Position numbers and translations under genes: made by a program. A model generated the notes under the pieces. That model did no database searches. It saw only the letters and a list, made by a program, of their open reading frames with translations, and was not told the DNA's origin. This document shows, piece by piece, positions 63,997 through 64,000 of a stretch of DNA of 64,000 nt. The stretch is from an uncultured Bacteroidales bacterium (GTDB lineage: Bacteria; Bacteroidota; Bacteroidia; Bacteroidales; UBA932), in NCBI GenBank assembly GCA_900318955.1, contig ONMJ01000007.1, positions 26,332-90,331 on the forward strand, in the 5' to 3' direction. Within the stretch, counting starts at the first letter, position 1. Each line of letters begins with the position of its first letter.

Positions 63997-64000
63997 TACA

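Overview
The window reads as a chromosomal segment of a member of the Bacteroidota, most likely order Bacteroidales. Base composition is roughly balanced. The evidence is a SusC/SusD pair with BACON and DUF6377 proteins, many Cys-anchored lipoproteins, Bacteroidota-typical small families (DUF4783, DUF3127, DUF6515), little Shine-Dalgarno signal, and promoters matching the Bacteroidota primary-sigma pattern (TTTG, about 20 nt, TAnnTTTG) found repeatedly upstream of genes. No rRNA, tRNA, CRISPR array, insertion sequence or phage gene was seen.

Layout. 1-15.7 kb is a long minus-strand run: rlmH and a very large multi-span NtrY-like histidine kinase, then engB, prs, a small Cys-rich membrane protein, der, gpsA, a glycerophosphodiesterase, rmuC, xseA, xseB, glgB and a glycogen-debranching enzyme cut by the window edge. 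15.7-18.1 kb holds a DUF4783 gene facing efp across a shared terminator, and an NtrX-like AAA+ response regulator without a DNA-binding domain, the likely partner of the kinase. 18.2-25.1 kb has cmk-ispH (+), dnaX-lptB (-), and an unknown exported protein with an M16 peptidase and an O-methyltransferase (+). 25.1-31.9 kb has a small membrane protein-dnaG-metG and recQ (-). 32.0-34.8 kb has an FKBP lipoprotein, a DUF3127 protein with an SSB-like tail, and a GH109-like oxidoreductase-fold lipoprotein.

34.8-42.7 kb contains a complete, translationally coupled histidine-degradation operon (ftcD-hutU-hutH-hutI), followed on the same strand by a TnpR/pRiA4b-like acidic-tail protein and miaA. 42.7-43.6 kb is the only long gene-free stretch and is full of short tandem and inverted repeats. 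43.6-48.6 kb has a rhodanese/metallo-beta-lactamase fusion lipoprotein, a YigZ-family protein and serC-serA-DUF1015; serA is broken by an apparent internal deletion of about 20 codons with frameshift. 48.6-52.7 kb (-) is ampG-namZ-DUF6515, a peptidoglycan-recycling pair followed by a repeat-rich secreted protein.

52.8-63.9 kb (+) is a polysaccharide utilization locus: a DUF6377 membrane regulator, a sialidase-fold lipoprotein, a BACON/LamG lipoprotein, SusC, SusD and an exported alpha/alpha-barrel-like protein of unknown activity, ended by a strong terminator. Most of the window is housekeeping. The parts that look least described are this locus and its two unassigned putative enzymes, the rhodanese/MBL fusion, the repeat-rich intergenic region, and the kinase/regulator pair with a degenerate sigma-54 contact loop.
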